From Tessaracoccus flavescens (GTDB lineage Bacteria; Actinomycetota; Actinomycetes; Propionibacteriales; Propionibacteriaceae): a stretch of DNA of 6,047 nt. Below the pieces are notes generated by a model. The model did no database searches. It was given only the letters and a program-made list of their open reading frames with translations, and had not been told where the DNA came from. The stretch is taken from contig DYZF01000256.1 of assembly GCA_020741375.1 (NCBI GenBank), positions 1-6,047 on the forward strand, read 5' to 3'. The first letter of the stretch is position 1, and each line of letters starts with the position of its first letter. Positions 1-5,959 of the stretch are shown piece after piece. Made by a program: the position numbers and the translations under genes.

Positions 1-1
1 C

Positions 2-565
2 TCCGTATCCGGCACTGTTCTGCGAGCGGGCAGCGGCAACTACATCTTTCAAGGGACAGCCATTCCCGGTCCGGTTCAGGTGCAGTGGTCGAATCGCGCG
101 GTGAGTCCGCGCACTTGGGGCGCCTCTGCCAAGACCACCGCTGACGCGAATGGGCGATTTCGGATTGATGTGCCGATCGGGCCGTGGGAAGCAACCTTCG
201 ACTGGCGTGTGATCTCGCCCAGCCACCCCGGCTCGAAGGCCAGCCCGATTCAGACCACCGTCATCCAGCCGGCCGTCACCTTCAGCGTGTGGTCCTCGAC
301 GACCGGCTCGAAGTTCATCGCCGGCAACGGAAACTACGTCTTCGGGGGCTTGGCGCCGCAGGGTGGCGTCACCATCTGGTGGCGTACGCCGGGAACGACG
401 CCGTGGCGCGTCTCCACCACCACGTGGGCATGGTCGAACGGCACCTACCGAGTTGAGGTGCCGATCGGCAAGTGGCCGGGAGCGGTCGAGTGGCGCGCCA
501 CGTCGTCCACGGATAGTCGGCTGGCGCCGTCCACCTCCCGCGTCAGCGTCATTCAGCCCGTGACT
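2..565 (+). repeat. Two tandem Ig-like protein repeats of about 96-98 residues
   Basis: Two copies of one beta-rich module precede the peptidase domain. Matching landmarks are G-x-G-N-Y-x-F (Tyr codons at 41 and 335, 98 codons apart), V-P-I-G-x-W (codons from 170 and 458, 96 apart) and V-I-Q-P (from 260 and 548, 96 apart). Copy 2 starts near 281. Copy 1 may begin left of the window, so more copies could exist there. Such modules usually act as spacers or wall/glycan-binding stalks; no ligand can be read from the sequence. Confidence 0.75.
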
Positions 566-1129
566 CCTGTCTTCAAGCACTCGATCCGCCAAGCCACCGC
601 AGCCGACGTCGGCATCGCCTACCGCTCCGGCTGTCCGGTCGCCCCATCACGGTTGAGCGTCATCTCCATGAACTACTGGGGTTTCGACGGCGCGGTCCAC
701 GACGGCGGAGAACTGATCGTCCGCACATCGGACGCGTCCAAGGTCGCGTCGATCTTCAAAGCCGGCTTCGACGCGAAGTTCCCCATCCGCAAGATGGTCA
801 ACCCGCGCCATTACACGGGCGCGCAGGACGTCTTGATGATGGAGGACGACAACACCTCCGGCTTCAACTGCCGCCAGGTGGTGGGCAATCCCTACCGCAT
901 GTCGCCTCATTCCTACGGCTACGCCGTGGACATCAACCCTCGAGAGAACCCGTACTACGCGGGGGGCCGCTGGTACCCGAGCAGCGGAACCGCGTACATC
1001 AACCGCGGCACACGGCGCGCCGGAATGCATTTCTCGGACACCGTCTTCCCTCGCCAGTTCGTGTCACGTGGCGGCCATTGGGGCGGCACCTACAGCGATT
1101 ACCACCACTTCGAGATGGTCCCCCGCTGA
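2..1129 (+). CDS. Secreted M15-family zinc peptidase with Ig-like repeats, 5' end outside window
   Basis: The frame is open from the first bases, and the Ig-like repeat at 260-560 has a partner reaching back to the left edge. The GTG at 80 falls inside that repeat and is not the true start, so the N-terminus is missing. From about 575 on it matches the M15 D-Ala-D-Ala carboxypeptidase-like family (M15_4/VanY-like). Visible marks are the YWGFDG block (674-691), S-P-H-S-Y-G-Y-A-V-D with zinc ligands His (908-910) and Asp (929-931), and D-Y-H-H-F-E near the C-terminus with the third ligand His (1106-1108) and a possible catalytic Asp (1097-1099) in a DxxH arrangement. M15 enzymes cut cross-bridge or stem peptides of peptidoglycan, so an extracellular cell-wall role is inferred. 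The exact bond cut cannot be told. A lipoprotein gene follows after 7 bases, so co-transcription is likely. The family call is firm; secretion is inferred because the signal peptide lies outside the window. Confidence 0.87.
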   Translation, partial: SVSGTVLRAGSGNYIFQGTAIPGPVQVQWSNRAVSPRTWGASAKTTADANGRFRIDVPIGPWEATFDWRVISPSHPGSKASPIQTTVIQPAVTFSVWSSTTGSKFIAGNGNYVFGGLAPQGGVTIWWRTPGTTPWRVSTTTWAWSNGTYRVEVPIGKWPGAVEWRATSSTDSRLAPSTSRVSVIQPVTPVFKHSIRQATAADVGIAYRSGCPVAPSRLSVISMNYWGFDGAVHDGGELIVRTSDASKVASIFKAGFDAKFPIRKMVNPRHYTGAQDVLMMEDDNTSGFNCRQVVGNPYRMSPHSYGYAVDINPRENPYYAGGRWYPSSGTAYINRGTRRAGMHFSDTVFPRQFVSRGGHWGGTYSDYHHFEMVPR

Positions 1130-1136
1130 GGCTTCG

Positions 1137-1829
1137 ATGAGTAGGACATTGCATTCCGCGATCGCCGCCGTAGGCATCGCTCTCCTGGCCACAGCCGGGT
1201 GCACGCCCCAGCCTCAACCACCTGTGACGCCCGTGCCCTCCGTCGCAAGTTCAGAGACAGTCACGGTGCCATCGACCGTGCAACCCAGCGCGTCGCCCAC
1301 ATCACTCGCACCCCAGTCCCCGGACGCGAGCACAGCTGGTTCCCTCAGCGCTGCTTCCCTTCCACCGACGTTCTTGGGCTTCACCCCGGACATCAGGGAA
1401 CCCGAGGAGGGCGAGTTCGTCCCCAATGGCACGTGGGTGTATGCCGCCAACGACCCAGCATCCGCAGCCACGCAGACGTGGCCTCAGTGCGGCACGCAGC
1501 AGCCGGGGGCGCCCCAGTACGTGCTCATGGGCATGTACGCCAATGACGAGGGGGCATTGGGCGTCGGGCAGGCGTTCGAGTTCGCTTCAGCCGCGGACGC
1601 AGGCGCCTGGTTCAACGGCTATGCGGCCGATCTGCAGGCCTGCCAGGACTTGGGCGATCAGGCCTACACCCAGGTGGTGGACCACACGACATCAGGGACG
1701 GTGATCGCGGACCGGCGGCTCGTGGCCGGCGCTCCTTGGGGCGAGCGGGTCGCCCTCGAGGGGGCGGTCATCACCTTCGTCGTCGTGCAGGCCGATGCGA
1801 CGTTGGACCAGCTCCTCGCCGCACCGTAG
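1137..1829 (+). CDS. Small lipoprotein of unknown function
   Basis: I chose the ATG at 1137: GAGG (1128-1131) overlaps the stop of the preceding gene at 5-base spacing, and this start gives a proper lipoprotein signal. In-frame starts further upstream lie within the peptidase gene and would spoil that signal. The 230-residue product has a short Arg/His-containing n-region, a hydrophobic stretch to residue 18, and a relaxed lipobox T-A-G-C with the lipidated Cys at 22. Residues 23 to about 75 are a Pro/Ser/Thr-rich tether. The rest is a compact domain with two Cys (118, 169) that could form a disulfide, and with the features P-x-F-L-G-F near 77-82, a Phe/Ala/Asp-rich helix near 147-170 and a hydrophobic strand near 211-217. 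The layout loosely recalls the extracellular sensor domain of mycobacterial PknH and related lipoproteins, but I cannot confirm that. It is probably in one transcript with the M15 peptidase and membrane-anchored on the outside. Confidence 0.85.
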   Translation: MSRTLHSAIAAVGIALLATAGCTPQPQPPVTPVPSVASSETVTVPSTVQPSASPTSLAPQSPDASTAGSLSAASLPPTFLGFTPDIREPEEGEFVPNGTWVYAANDPASAATQTWPQCGTQQPGAPQYVLMGMYANDEGALGVGQAFEFASAADAGAWFNGYAADLQACQDLGDQAYTQVVDHTTSGTVIADRRLVAGAPWGERVALEGAVITFVVVQADATLDQLLAAP

Positions 1830-1852
1830 GGAGAGCGGGGCGGGCTGCGGTG

Positions 1853-1866
1853 TAGTCTCGCGGCTA
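1853..1866 (+). promoter_or_regulatory. Putative -10 element and leaderless start for the aminotransferase gene
   Basis: TAGTCT at 1853-1858 fits the actinobacterial -10 consensus TAnnnT. Transcription would start about seven bases after it, on or next to the A of the ATG at 1866. No Shine-Dalgarno lies at normal distance; the nearest purine run (1830-1836) is about 30 bases upstream. I see no good -35 box. This is the layout typical of leaderless mRNAs in Actinobacteria. Confidence 0.5.
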
Positions 1867-3014
1867 TGGCATTCCTACCCTTCGCGCGCCCGGACATCAC
1901 CGAAGCCGAGATCTCCGCAGTGGTCGAGACCATGCGCTCTGGATGGCTCACGACGGGACCGAACGCGGCTGCGTTCGAGAAGGAGTTCGTGGAGTTCCTC
2001 GGGGCCGATGCCCATGGGGTTGCGGTCAACTCCGCCACGGCCGGCCTTCACTTGGCTTTTGAGGCCATCGGCGTCACTGCCGGCACGGAGGTGCTCGTGC
2101 CCACGTGGACTTTCACCGCCACCGCTGAGGCGGTGCGCTACCTGGGTGGTGATCCGATCCTTGTCGACTGCGATCCCATCACGCTGTGCATGGACTTGGC
2201 CGATGCCGAGCGGAAGATCACGCCTCGAACCGTTGCCATTGCCCCGGTTCACTACGCAGGGCTGGGCGTTCCGAACGGCGCCCTCACCGAGCTCGCCGAA
2301 CGTCACAACCTGAAGGTGGTTGAGGACGCGGCCCACTCCTTTCCGACCGTCAACGAAGGAACGCTGATCGGCGCTCACGGGCACGCGGCAACCGTCTATA
2401 GCTTCTATGCCACCAAGACGATGACCACCGGCGAGGGCGGCATGGTGGTGACCCCTGACCCGGAGCTTGCATCCCGAATGCGCACGATGCGGCTCCATGG
2501 CATCAACCGCGACGTTTTTGACCGGTACTCCAGCAGCAAGCCCAGCTGGCACTACGACGTCGTTGCTCCCGGCTACAAGTACAACCTGACCGACACCGCC
2601 GCAGCCATGGGCCGGGTGCAGTTGAAGCGGACTCCCGAGATGGTGGCTCGTCGCTCCGCGATCGCTGACCGGTACGACGCTGAGTTCGCCGAGCTTCCGG
2701 TGACGCTGCCCGCGAAGGCGCCCGAAGGCTCAACCCATGCTTGGCACATCTACAACCTCCGGCTCACCGACGACGCCCAAGTGGATCGGGACACGTTCAT
2801 CAACAAGATGGCCGAGGCGGAGGTCGGTACCAGCGTCCACTTCATCCCGCTACACCTCCAGCCCTACTGGCGCGACACCTACAGCCACAGCCCAGAGGAT
2901 TTCCCGGTGGCCACTGCGCAGTTCAAGCGCACTGCCAGCCTTCCGATCTTCTCGGCCATGTCGGATCAGGACGTCGATCAGGTCGTGGCGGCCGTGAAGG
3001 GCATCCTCGGGTGA
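1866..3014 (+). CDS. DegT/DnrJ/EryC1/StrS-family PLP-dependent sugar aminotransferase
   Basis: At 382 residues it has the normal full length. It transfers an amino group, usually from glutamate, to a keto-sugar nucleotide in the cytoplasm. The N-terminus carries the family block L-P-F-x-R-P-x-I...S-G-W-L-T-T-G-P (4-32). S-A-T-A-G-L-H-L (56-63) fits the cofactor phosphate loop, E-D-A-A-H-S (153-158) holds the Asp that pairs with the PLP ring nitrogen, and Y-S-F-Y-A-T-K (178-184) holds the Schiff-base Lys184. The later block Y-K-Y-N-L-T-D is also typical. The N-terminal and Y-K-Y-N-x-T-D blocks resemble the PglE/ArnB/PseC-like branch that aminates C4, but a WbpE/WlbC-type C3 role cannot be excluded, especially with a WbpD/WlbB-like acetyltransferase at the right edge. 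The ATG at 1866 directly yields the conserved N-terminus. The stop overlaps the start of the phosphoglycosyl transferase gene by 4 bases. Confidence 0.93.
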   Translation: MAFLPFARPDITEAEISAVVETMRSGWLTTGPNAAAFEKEFVEFLGADAHGVAVNSATAGLHLAFEAIGVTAGTEVLVPTWTFTATAEAVRYLGGDPILVDCDPITLCMDLADAERKITPRTVAIAPVHYAGLGVPNGALTELAERHNLKVVEDAAHSFPTVNEGTLIGAHGHAATVYSFYATKTMTTGEGGMVVTPDPELASRMRTMRLHGINRDVFDRYSSSKPSWHYDVVAPGYKYNLTDTAAAMGRVQLKRTPEMVARRSAIADRYDAEFAELPVTLPAKAPEGSTHAWHIYNLRLTDDAQVDRDTFINKMAEAEVGTSVHFIPLHLQPYWRDTYSHSPEDFPVATAQFKRTASLPIFSAMSDQDVDQVVAAVKGILG

Positions 3015-3607
3015 GCCTCGCCAAGCGCGCTTTCGACGTCGCCTCGTCGGCGGCTGGGCTGATTGTGCTGTCTCCTGTGTTCGCCGCCGTCGCAGTTGCC
3101 ATCAAGCTGACCGACCGGGGCCCGGTGTTCTTCCGCCAAGAGCGCGTTGGCCGGGGTGGAACCGTCTTCCGGATCCACAAGTTCCGGTCCATGCGAGTGG
3201 CGAACGAGGGCTCGCTGGTGACCAGCGCCAACGACAACCGAATCACCCCGATCGGTGCTCTCCTACGCAAGTCAAAGCTGGACGAGTTGCCCCAGCTGAT
3301 CGACGTGCTGGTGGGCGACATGTCTGTGGTGGGTCCTCGGCCAGAGGTGCCCAAGTACGTCGAGTTGTGGGGCGATGAGGCACGCCGGGAGATACTCAGC
3401 GTTCGTCCGGGGATCTCAGACCCAGCCGCGATCGCCTTCCGGAACGAACAAGACGAACTTGCGGCGGCGCCAGATCCCGAACGCCACTATGTCGAGGTGA
3501 TCTTGCCGAAGAAAGTGGCGATGTACCGCGAGTACGTGCGAACCCGTTCGTTCTTCGGCGATCTAGCCGTGATCTTCCGAACTTTCGCCACCATAGTCCG
3601 CGACTAG
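3011..3607 (+). CDS. PglC-like phosphoglycosyl transferase (bacterial sugar transferase family)
   Basis: The GTG at 3011 lies in a GTGA overlap with the stop of the aminotransferase gene, which indicates translational coupling. The frame is open further upstream, but that part is another-frame reading of the aminotransferase. The product has 198 residues, the size of minimal monotopic enzymes such as Campylobacter PglC. It has one N-terminal hydrophobic segment (about 11-31) with a Ser21-Pro22 helix break, as in the re-entrant membrane helix of the family. Then follow G-P-V-F-F-R-Q-E-R-V-G (37-47), K-F-R-S-M (57-61), the catalytic Asp91-Glu92 in K-L-D-E-L-P-Q-L, G-P-R-P-E (108-112) and R-P-G-I-S-D. 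It moves a sugar phosphate from a UDP-sugar to undecaprenyl phosphate at the inner face of the membrane. The coupled aminotransferase suggests an amino-sugar substrate. Its stop is only 24 bases from the end of the convergent minus-strand gene. Confidence 0.93.
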   Translation: MSLAKRAFDVASSAAGLIVLSPVFAAVAVAIKLTDRGPVFFRQERVGRGGTVFRIHKFRSMRVANEGSLVTSANDNRITPIGALLRKSKLDELPQLIDVLVGDMSVVGPRPEVPKYVELWGDEARREILSVRPGISDPAAIAFRNEQDELAAAPDPERHYVEVILPKKVAMYREYVRTRSFFGDLAVIFRTFATIVRD

Positions 3608-3631
3608 GGACCTCCCCTGGGAGTCATGTGG

Positions 3632-5062
3632 CTACGGGTGGGGCCAGCCATTTGGTGCGCAAGGCAGGACGCCGTGCGTCTGCTGCTGCATCACGGGTGC
3701 CAACCGACCGGCACCCGGACAAGTGACGTGCCCATTGCCCAGATAGTGGCCGGATTCGTGGTTGATGACGTAATCGCGATACACGTCCAGCGACCCACCT
3801 GCCCGCTCAAAAGGCAGTGTGCTGCCTGCCCATCTCGCCATGTTGATGACAACGTTGTTGCCGTAGCGGCACGACGTGTAACCACGCGTGTCGAGTCCGG
3901 GACACAACCGCTCCACAAACGCGGGCGATGCCAACACGACGCGCATGGATCCGCCCGAACTCACGCGATCGAATGAACGACGCCACCCACGATCGTCGTT
4001 CAGGATGGCGTGGACATGGTTTGCGAAAACTCGCGCGTCCGCAGGCAATCCCGCTTCCACCTCAACCTGATAGGACAACCGCACCCCGTTGCCGGAGCCG
4101 CTCGCGCTGCCGGGCACGACGCTCCGAGTGCCGGACGCGCTCCATGGAACGGTCCCCAGCACGCTCTCTCCCATCGGCGCGCCCAACCAGTTCTGCGAAC
4201 TGCCGCGGTAAGAGCCCCTATAGGCAAAGAGTTTGCCGTCGGCGGTTTGAGCCAAGATCGACGTCCCGCGCGCAGTATCCCGCACTGAGGCCAACCTCGT
4301 GAACGCTCCCCACCCGTAGCCGATCTGTGAGACGGCGAAGCTGGTCCCGCTTTGGGACGCCGAGTAGAGCCGTAGGCGAGCGTGCTCGTCGACCACCAAC
4401 AGATCAGACCGCCCATTCTTGTCCCAGTCACCGGCGCCGACGATGTGTGGGAGCGAGGCCCACCCGTAACCGAGATGGTGGGGCGTGAGGAAGCGTCCCT
4501 TTCCCTCGGTTGGATAGACGCTGAGGCGTCCTTCGAAACTGGTGGAGATGATGGCCGGATGACCCGCCGCTGAACGCTGGACCGGCGCCCACGTTCGCAT
4601 CCCATGCCATCCCCGACCGATCTGAACGGTCTTCTTGAATCCGCCACGCCCGTTGCCGTAGTAAGCGATGAGCCGACCATCCGAGAACCTGGCGATGAGA
4701 TCGGCGTCTCCGTCGCTGTCCCAATCAACCGACTGGAGTTCCAGCGCCGCCCCCCACCCTTGACCGATCTTGAACGGACCCGTGTAGCGCTCGGGCCCCG
4801 TCGCTGGGTAGAACAACAGCGTTGCGTCGGCGGCGACGAGCATGACGTCTTCGTGGCCGTTGTGGTCCCAATCACCAACCGGAATGGCTCCCGACGCCGG
4901 CCATCCGTAGCCCACCTGGCGTCCGGCAGCGAAGCTGATCGAGCTGTTGCTGGGCAGCGGAACCGGGCCTGAGGGAACGGGTTCGGCGGCTGCCGGGGCG
5001 GCGATGGCGGCTACCCCTAGCAGGGCTGTGGCCAGTGCCAATCGCCACAAGCGACGCAGCAT
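3632..5062 (-). CDS. Secreted G-x-G-W repeat protein with C-terminal DUF3152 metzincin-like domain
   Basis: I chose the ATG at 5062 because GAGGA (5075-5071) sits 8 bases upstream. A GTG at 5077 would add five residues but has no well-placed ribosome binding site. The 476-residue product has a signal peptide (M-L-R-R n-region, hydrophobic 8-22, A-A-A|E cleavage after residue 26). Five VCBS/FG-GAP-like repeats span about 46-296; three hold Asp-rich loops (64-72, 113-121, 212-220). A Gly/Ser linker precedes a DUF3152-like domain (about 322-476). There the sequence shows H435-E-S-G-H439-Y-L-G442-N-G-H445, the full HExxHxxGxxH zinc motif, followed by A-P-V-M458-Q-Q-Q-T as a candidate Met-turn. 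Four Cys (387, 398, 448, 468) could form two disulfides. Secretion and zinc binding are well supported by motif; peptidase activity and substrate are inference. The end lies 24 bases from the convergent sugar transferase gene. Confidence 0.92.
   Translation of the reverse strand: MLRRLWRLALATALLGVAAIAAPAAAEPVPSGPVPLPSNSSISFAAGRQVGYGWPASGAIPVGDWDHNGHEDVMLVAADATLLFYPATGPERYTGPFKIGQGWGAALELQSVDWDSDGDADLIARFSDGRLIAYYGNGRGGFKKTVQIGRGWHGMRTWAPVQRSAAGHPAIISTSFEGRLSVYPTEGKGRFLTPHHLGYGWASLPHIVGAGDWDKNGRSDLLVVDEHARLRLYSASQSGTSFAVSQIGYGWGAFTRLASVRDTARGTSILAQTADGKLFAYRGSYRGSSQNWLGAPMGESVLGTVPWSASGTRSVVPGSASGSGNGVRLSYQVEVEAGLPADARVFANHVHAILNDDRGWRRSFDRVSSGGSMRVVLASPAFVERLCPGLDTRGYTSCRYGNNVVINMARWAGSTLPFERAGGSLDVYRDYVINHESGHYLGNGHVTCPGAGRLAPVMQQQTHGVLPCAPNGWPHP
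4180..4927 (-). repeat. Five tandem repeats of about 49 codons (G-x-G-W, VCBS/FG-GAP-like)
   Basis: Within the DUF3152 gene the sequence I/V-G-x-G-W recurs with Trp at residues 54, 103, 152, 201 and 251 of the product, so the period is 49, 49, 49 and 50 residues. The first copy's G-Y-G-W codons are at 4912-4901. Copies 1, 2 and 4 carry D-W-D-x-[ND]-G-x-x-D loops like calcium sites of FG-GAP/VCBS blades; copies 3 and 5 have lost them. Each unit also has an aromatic strand such as L-L-F-Y-P or L-I-A-Y-Y-G-N. The pattern suggests a partial beta-propeller or beta-rich stalk. Confidence 0.8.
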
Positions 5063-5064
5063 GG

Positions 5065-5077
5065 GTGAGGTCCTCAC
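5065..5077. promoter_or_regulatory. 13-base inverted repeat over the Shine-Dalgarno of the DUF3152 gene
   Basis: GTGAGG-T-CCTCAC is an inverted repeat with 6-base arms around one central base. It covers the GAGGA ribosome binding site of the gene starting at 5062, the alternative GTG start at 5077, and the last base of the upstream gene's stop codon (5079-5077). A related CTCACCTC lies at 5090-5097. The arms could be an operator. As RNA a one-base loop is too tight unless inner pairs open. The symmetry is seen; function is inference. Confidence 0.35.
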
Positions 5078-5838
5078 TAGCCGAGAAGACTCACCTCAGC
5101 TAGATCCAGCGTAGTCAACTGCCTTGCCGCAGCCCACTTCCCGCCCAGATTGCGATATCCGAACACGGCACCGTCTTTACGGACACCCACCAGATCACGC
5201 AGACCATCACCGTCAAGATCCCCCGGGGACACAGCGTGCGCAGAGTTCTGCCACCCGTGACCGACCCGGATCCCATCCCGAATGCGTCCATCCGCCGTGC
5301 CGGGGTAGCAGTAGAGGATTCCGGAGCGGTGAACCCCGAGCACATCCTCGAGGTGATCCCCGCAGAAGGTCCCGAGCGAGAAGAAGTGGGTGATCTGTCC
5401 CCAGCCGGTACCGATCTGGCTGAGCCCCTGAAGGCTGGCTCCGTCTCGGCGGGAGTTTCGCGATGAACGCCACGTCCGCCAATCCGGCGTCGTCCAGCCT
5501 CAGTTTCCGCAAAGTGGGCAATTGAGGGAGGACGGTGTCCGCATTAACGACGTCGTACCCGGTCACAGCGACGGTTTCCAAGCGCGAGGCTGCCTGAAGG
5601 CCGGCTAGGTCCAGAGTGACGTCGGCGCCGTCGGGTTGGAGATCGTGCAGACCCAGCACGGTCAACGACTGAAGCTGGGTGGGGGTGAATCCGGCCGTCT
5701 CTAGGGGAGGCCAAGGTGCTCGGCCACAGCCCTTCGCAACGATGGATCAGGCAGGACGATGCTCTCTTCCGCCACAGCCGGAGCCGTCACGGCGCCCGCC
5801 ACGCAAGCACCGACGAGAAAAACGGACAAGCGACGCAC
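5077..5838 (-). pseudogene. Secreted LRR and G-x-G-W repeat protein gene broken by two frameshifts
   Basis: Three segments of one protein lie in two frames. Segment 1 starts at GTG 5838, with only a weak G-run (5848-5852) as ribosome binding site. It gives a signal peptide (M-R-R-L-S n-region, A-V-A|E cleavage after residue 23) and the LRR N-cap L-P-D-P-S-L-R-R-A-V-A-E-H-L-G-L-P, then hits TAG at 5703-5701 after 45 codons. Segment 2, in another frame from about 5698 to 5450, carries leucine-rich repeats such as L-P-T-L-R-K-L-R-L-D-D-A-G-L. Segment 3, back in the first frame from about 5450 to TAG 5079-5077, holds two G-x-G-W units 50 residues apart and the loop D-L-D-G-D-G-L-R-D. Restoring one C in the C-run opposite 5704-5707 and removing one base near 5447-5452 gives one protein of about 253 residues. 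The two shifts cancel. True decay, sequence error and recoding all remain possible. It would lie directly upstream of the DUF3152 gene in one transcript. Confidence 0.8.
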
Positions 5839-5959
5839 AGCGAGGTACCCCCAGAGTCTTCCTTGACGAATAGTCGAATGCTAGACCGCCCGCCTCCCCA
5901 GCGATAGACGAGGCAGGTACTAGACTCAAACGCAACCAGACAGAGGAGACACCGAGTAC
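5839..5959. other. Divergent intergenic region
   Basis: This 121-base stretch separates the minus-strand LRR gene from the plus-strand acetyltransferase gene and must hold promoters for both. On the minus strand TAGCAT (5883-5878) fits TAnnnT and would give a leader of about 33 bases before GTG 5838, but no -35 supports it. No hairpin or longer repeat stood out. Confidence 0.5.
5921..5948 (+). promoter_or_regulatory. Putative -10 box and ribosome binding site of the acetyltransferase gene
   Basis: TAGACT (5921-5926) fits the actinobacterial -10 consensus TAnnnT. Transcription would begin near 5932-5934, giving a leader of about 27 bases. That leader contains AGAGGAG (5942-5948), a strong Shine-Dalgarno ending 11 bases before the ATG at 5960. 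No convincing -35 box lies 16-18 bases upstream. If real, the gene has its own promoter, separate from the aminotransferase and sugar transferase unit. Confidence 0.45.

Noticed and set aside
1068..1136. Earlier in-frame start of the lipoprotein gene
   Set aside because: It lies within the M15 peptidase coding region and would bury the lipoprotein signal; ATG 1137 has a ribosome binding site and an N-terminal signal.
1875..2552. Long minus-strand open frame inside the aminotransferase gene
   Set aside because: A shadow of G/C-rich codons; no recognisable domain, and the plus-strand gene is certain.
2741..3010. N-terminal extension of the sugar transferase frame far into the aminotransferase gene
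   Set aside because: It is an off-frame reading of the aminotransferase; family alignment and the GTGA overlap place the real start at 3011.
3609..3625. Possible hairpin CTCCC-CT-GGGAG between the convergent genes as terminator
   Set aside because: The stem is about five pairs with a two-base loop and no T-run on either strand; too weak to call.
3626..4972. Several plus-strand open frames opposite the DUF3152 gene
   Set aside because: They are low-complexity Arg/Pro/Ser-rich antisense readings of a well-supported minus-strand gene.
5213..5450. Continuation of the LRR frame as a normal 150-residue protein
   Set aside because: After the LRR part the product becomes Arg/Pro/Gly-rich without family features, while another frame over the same DNA gives clear G-x-G-W repeats.
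5863..5887. TTGACG as a -35 box with TAGACC as a -10 box
   Set aside because: The spacing is only 13 bases and TAGACC lacks the final T of TAnnnT.
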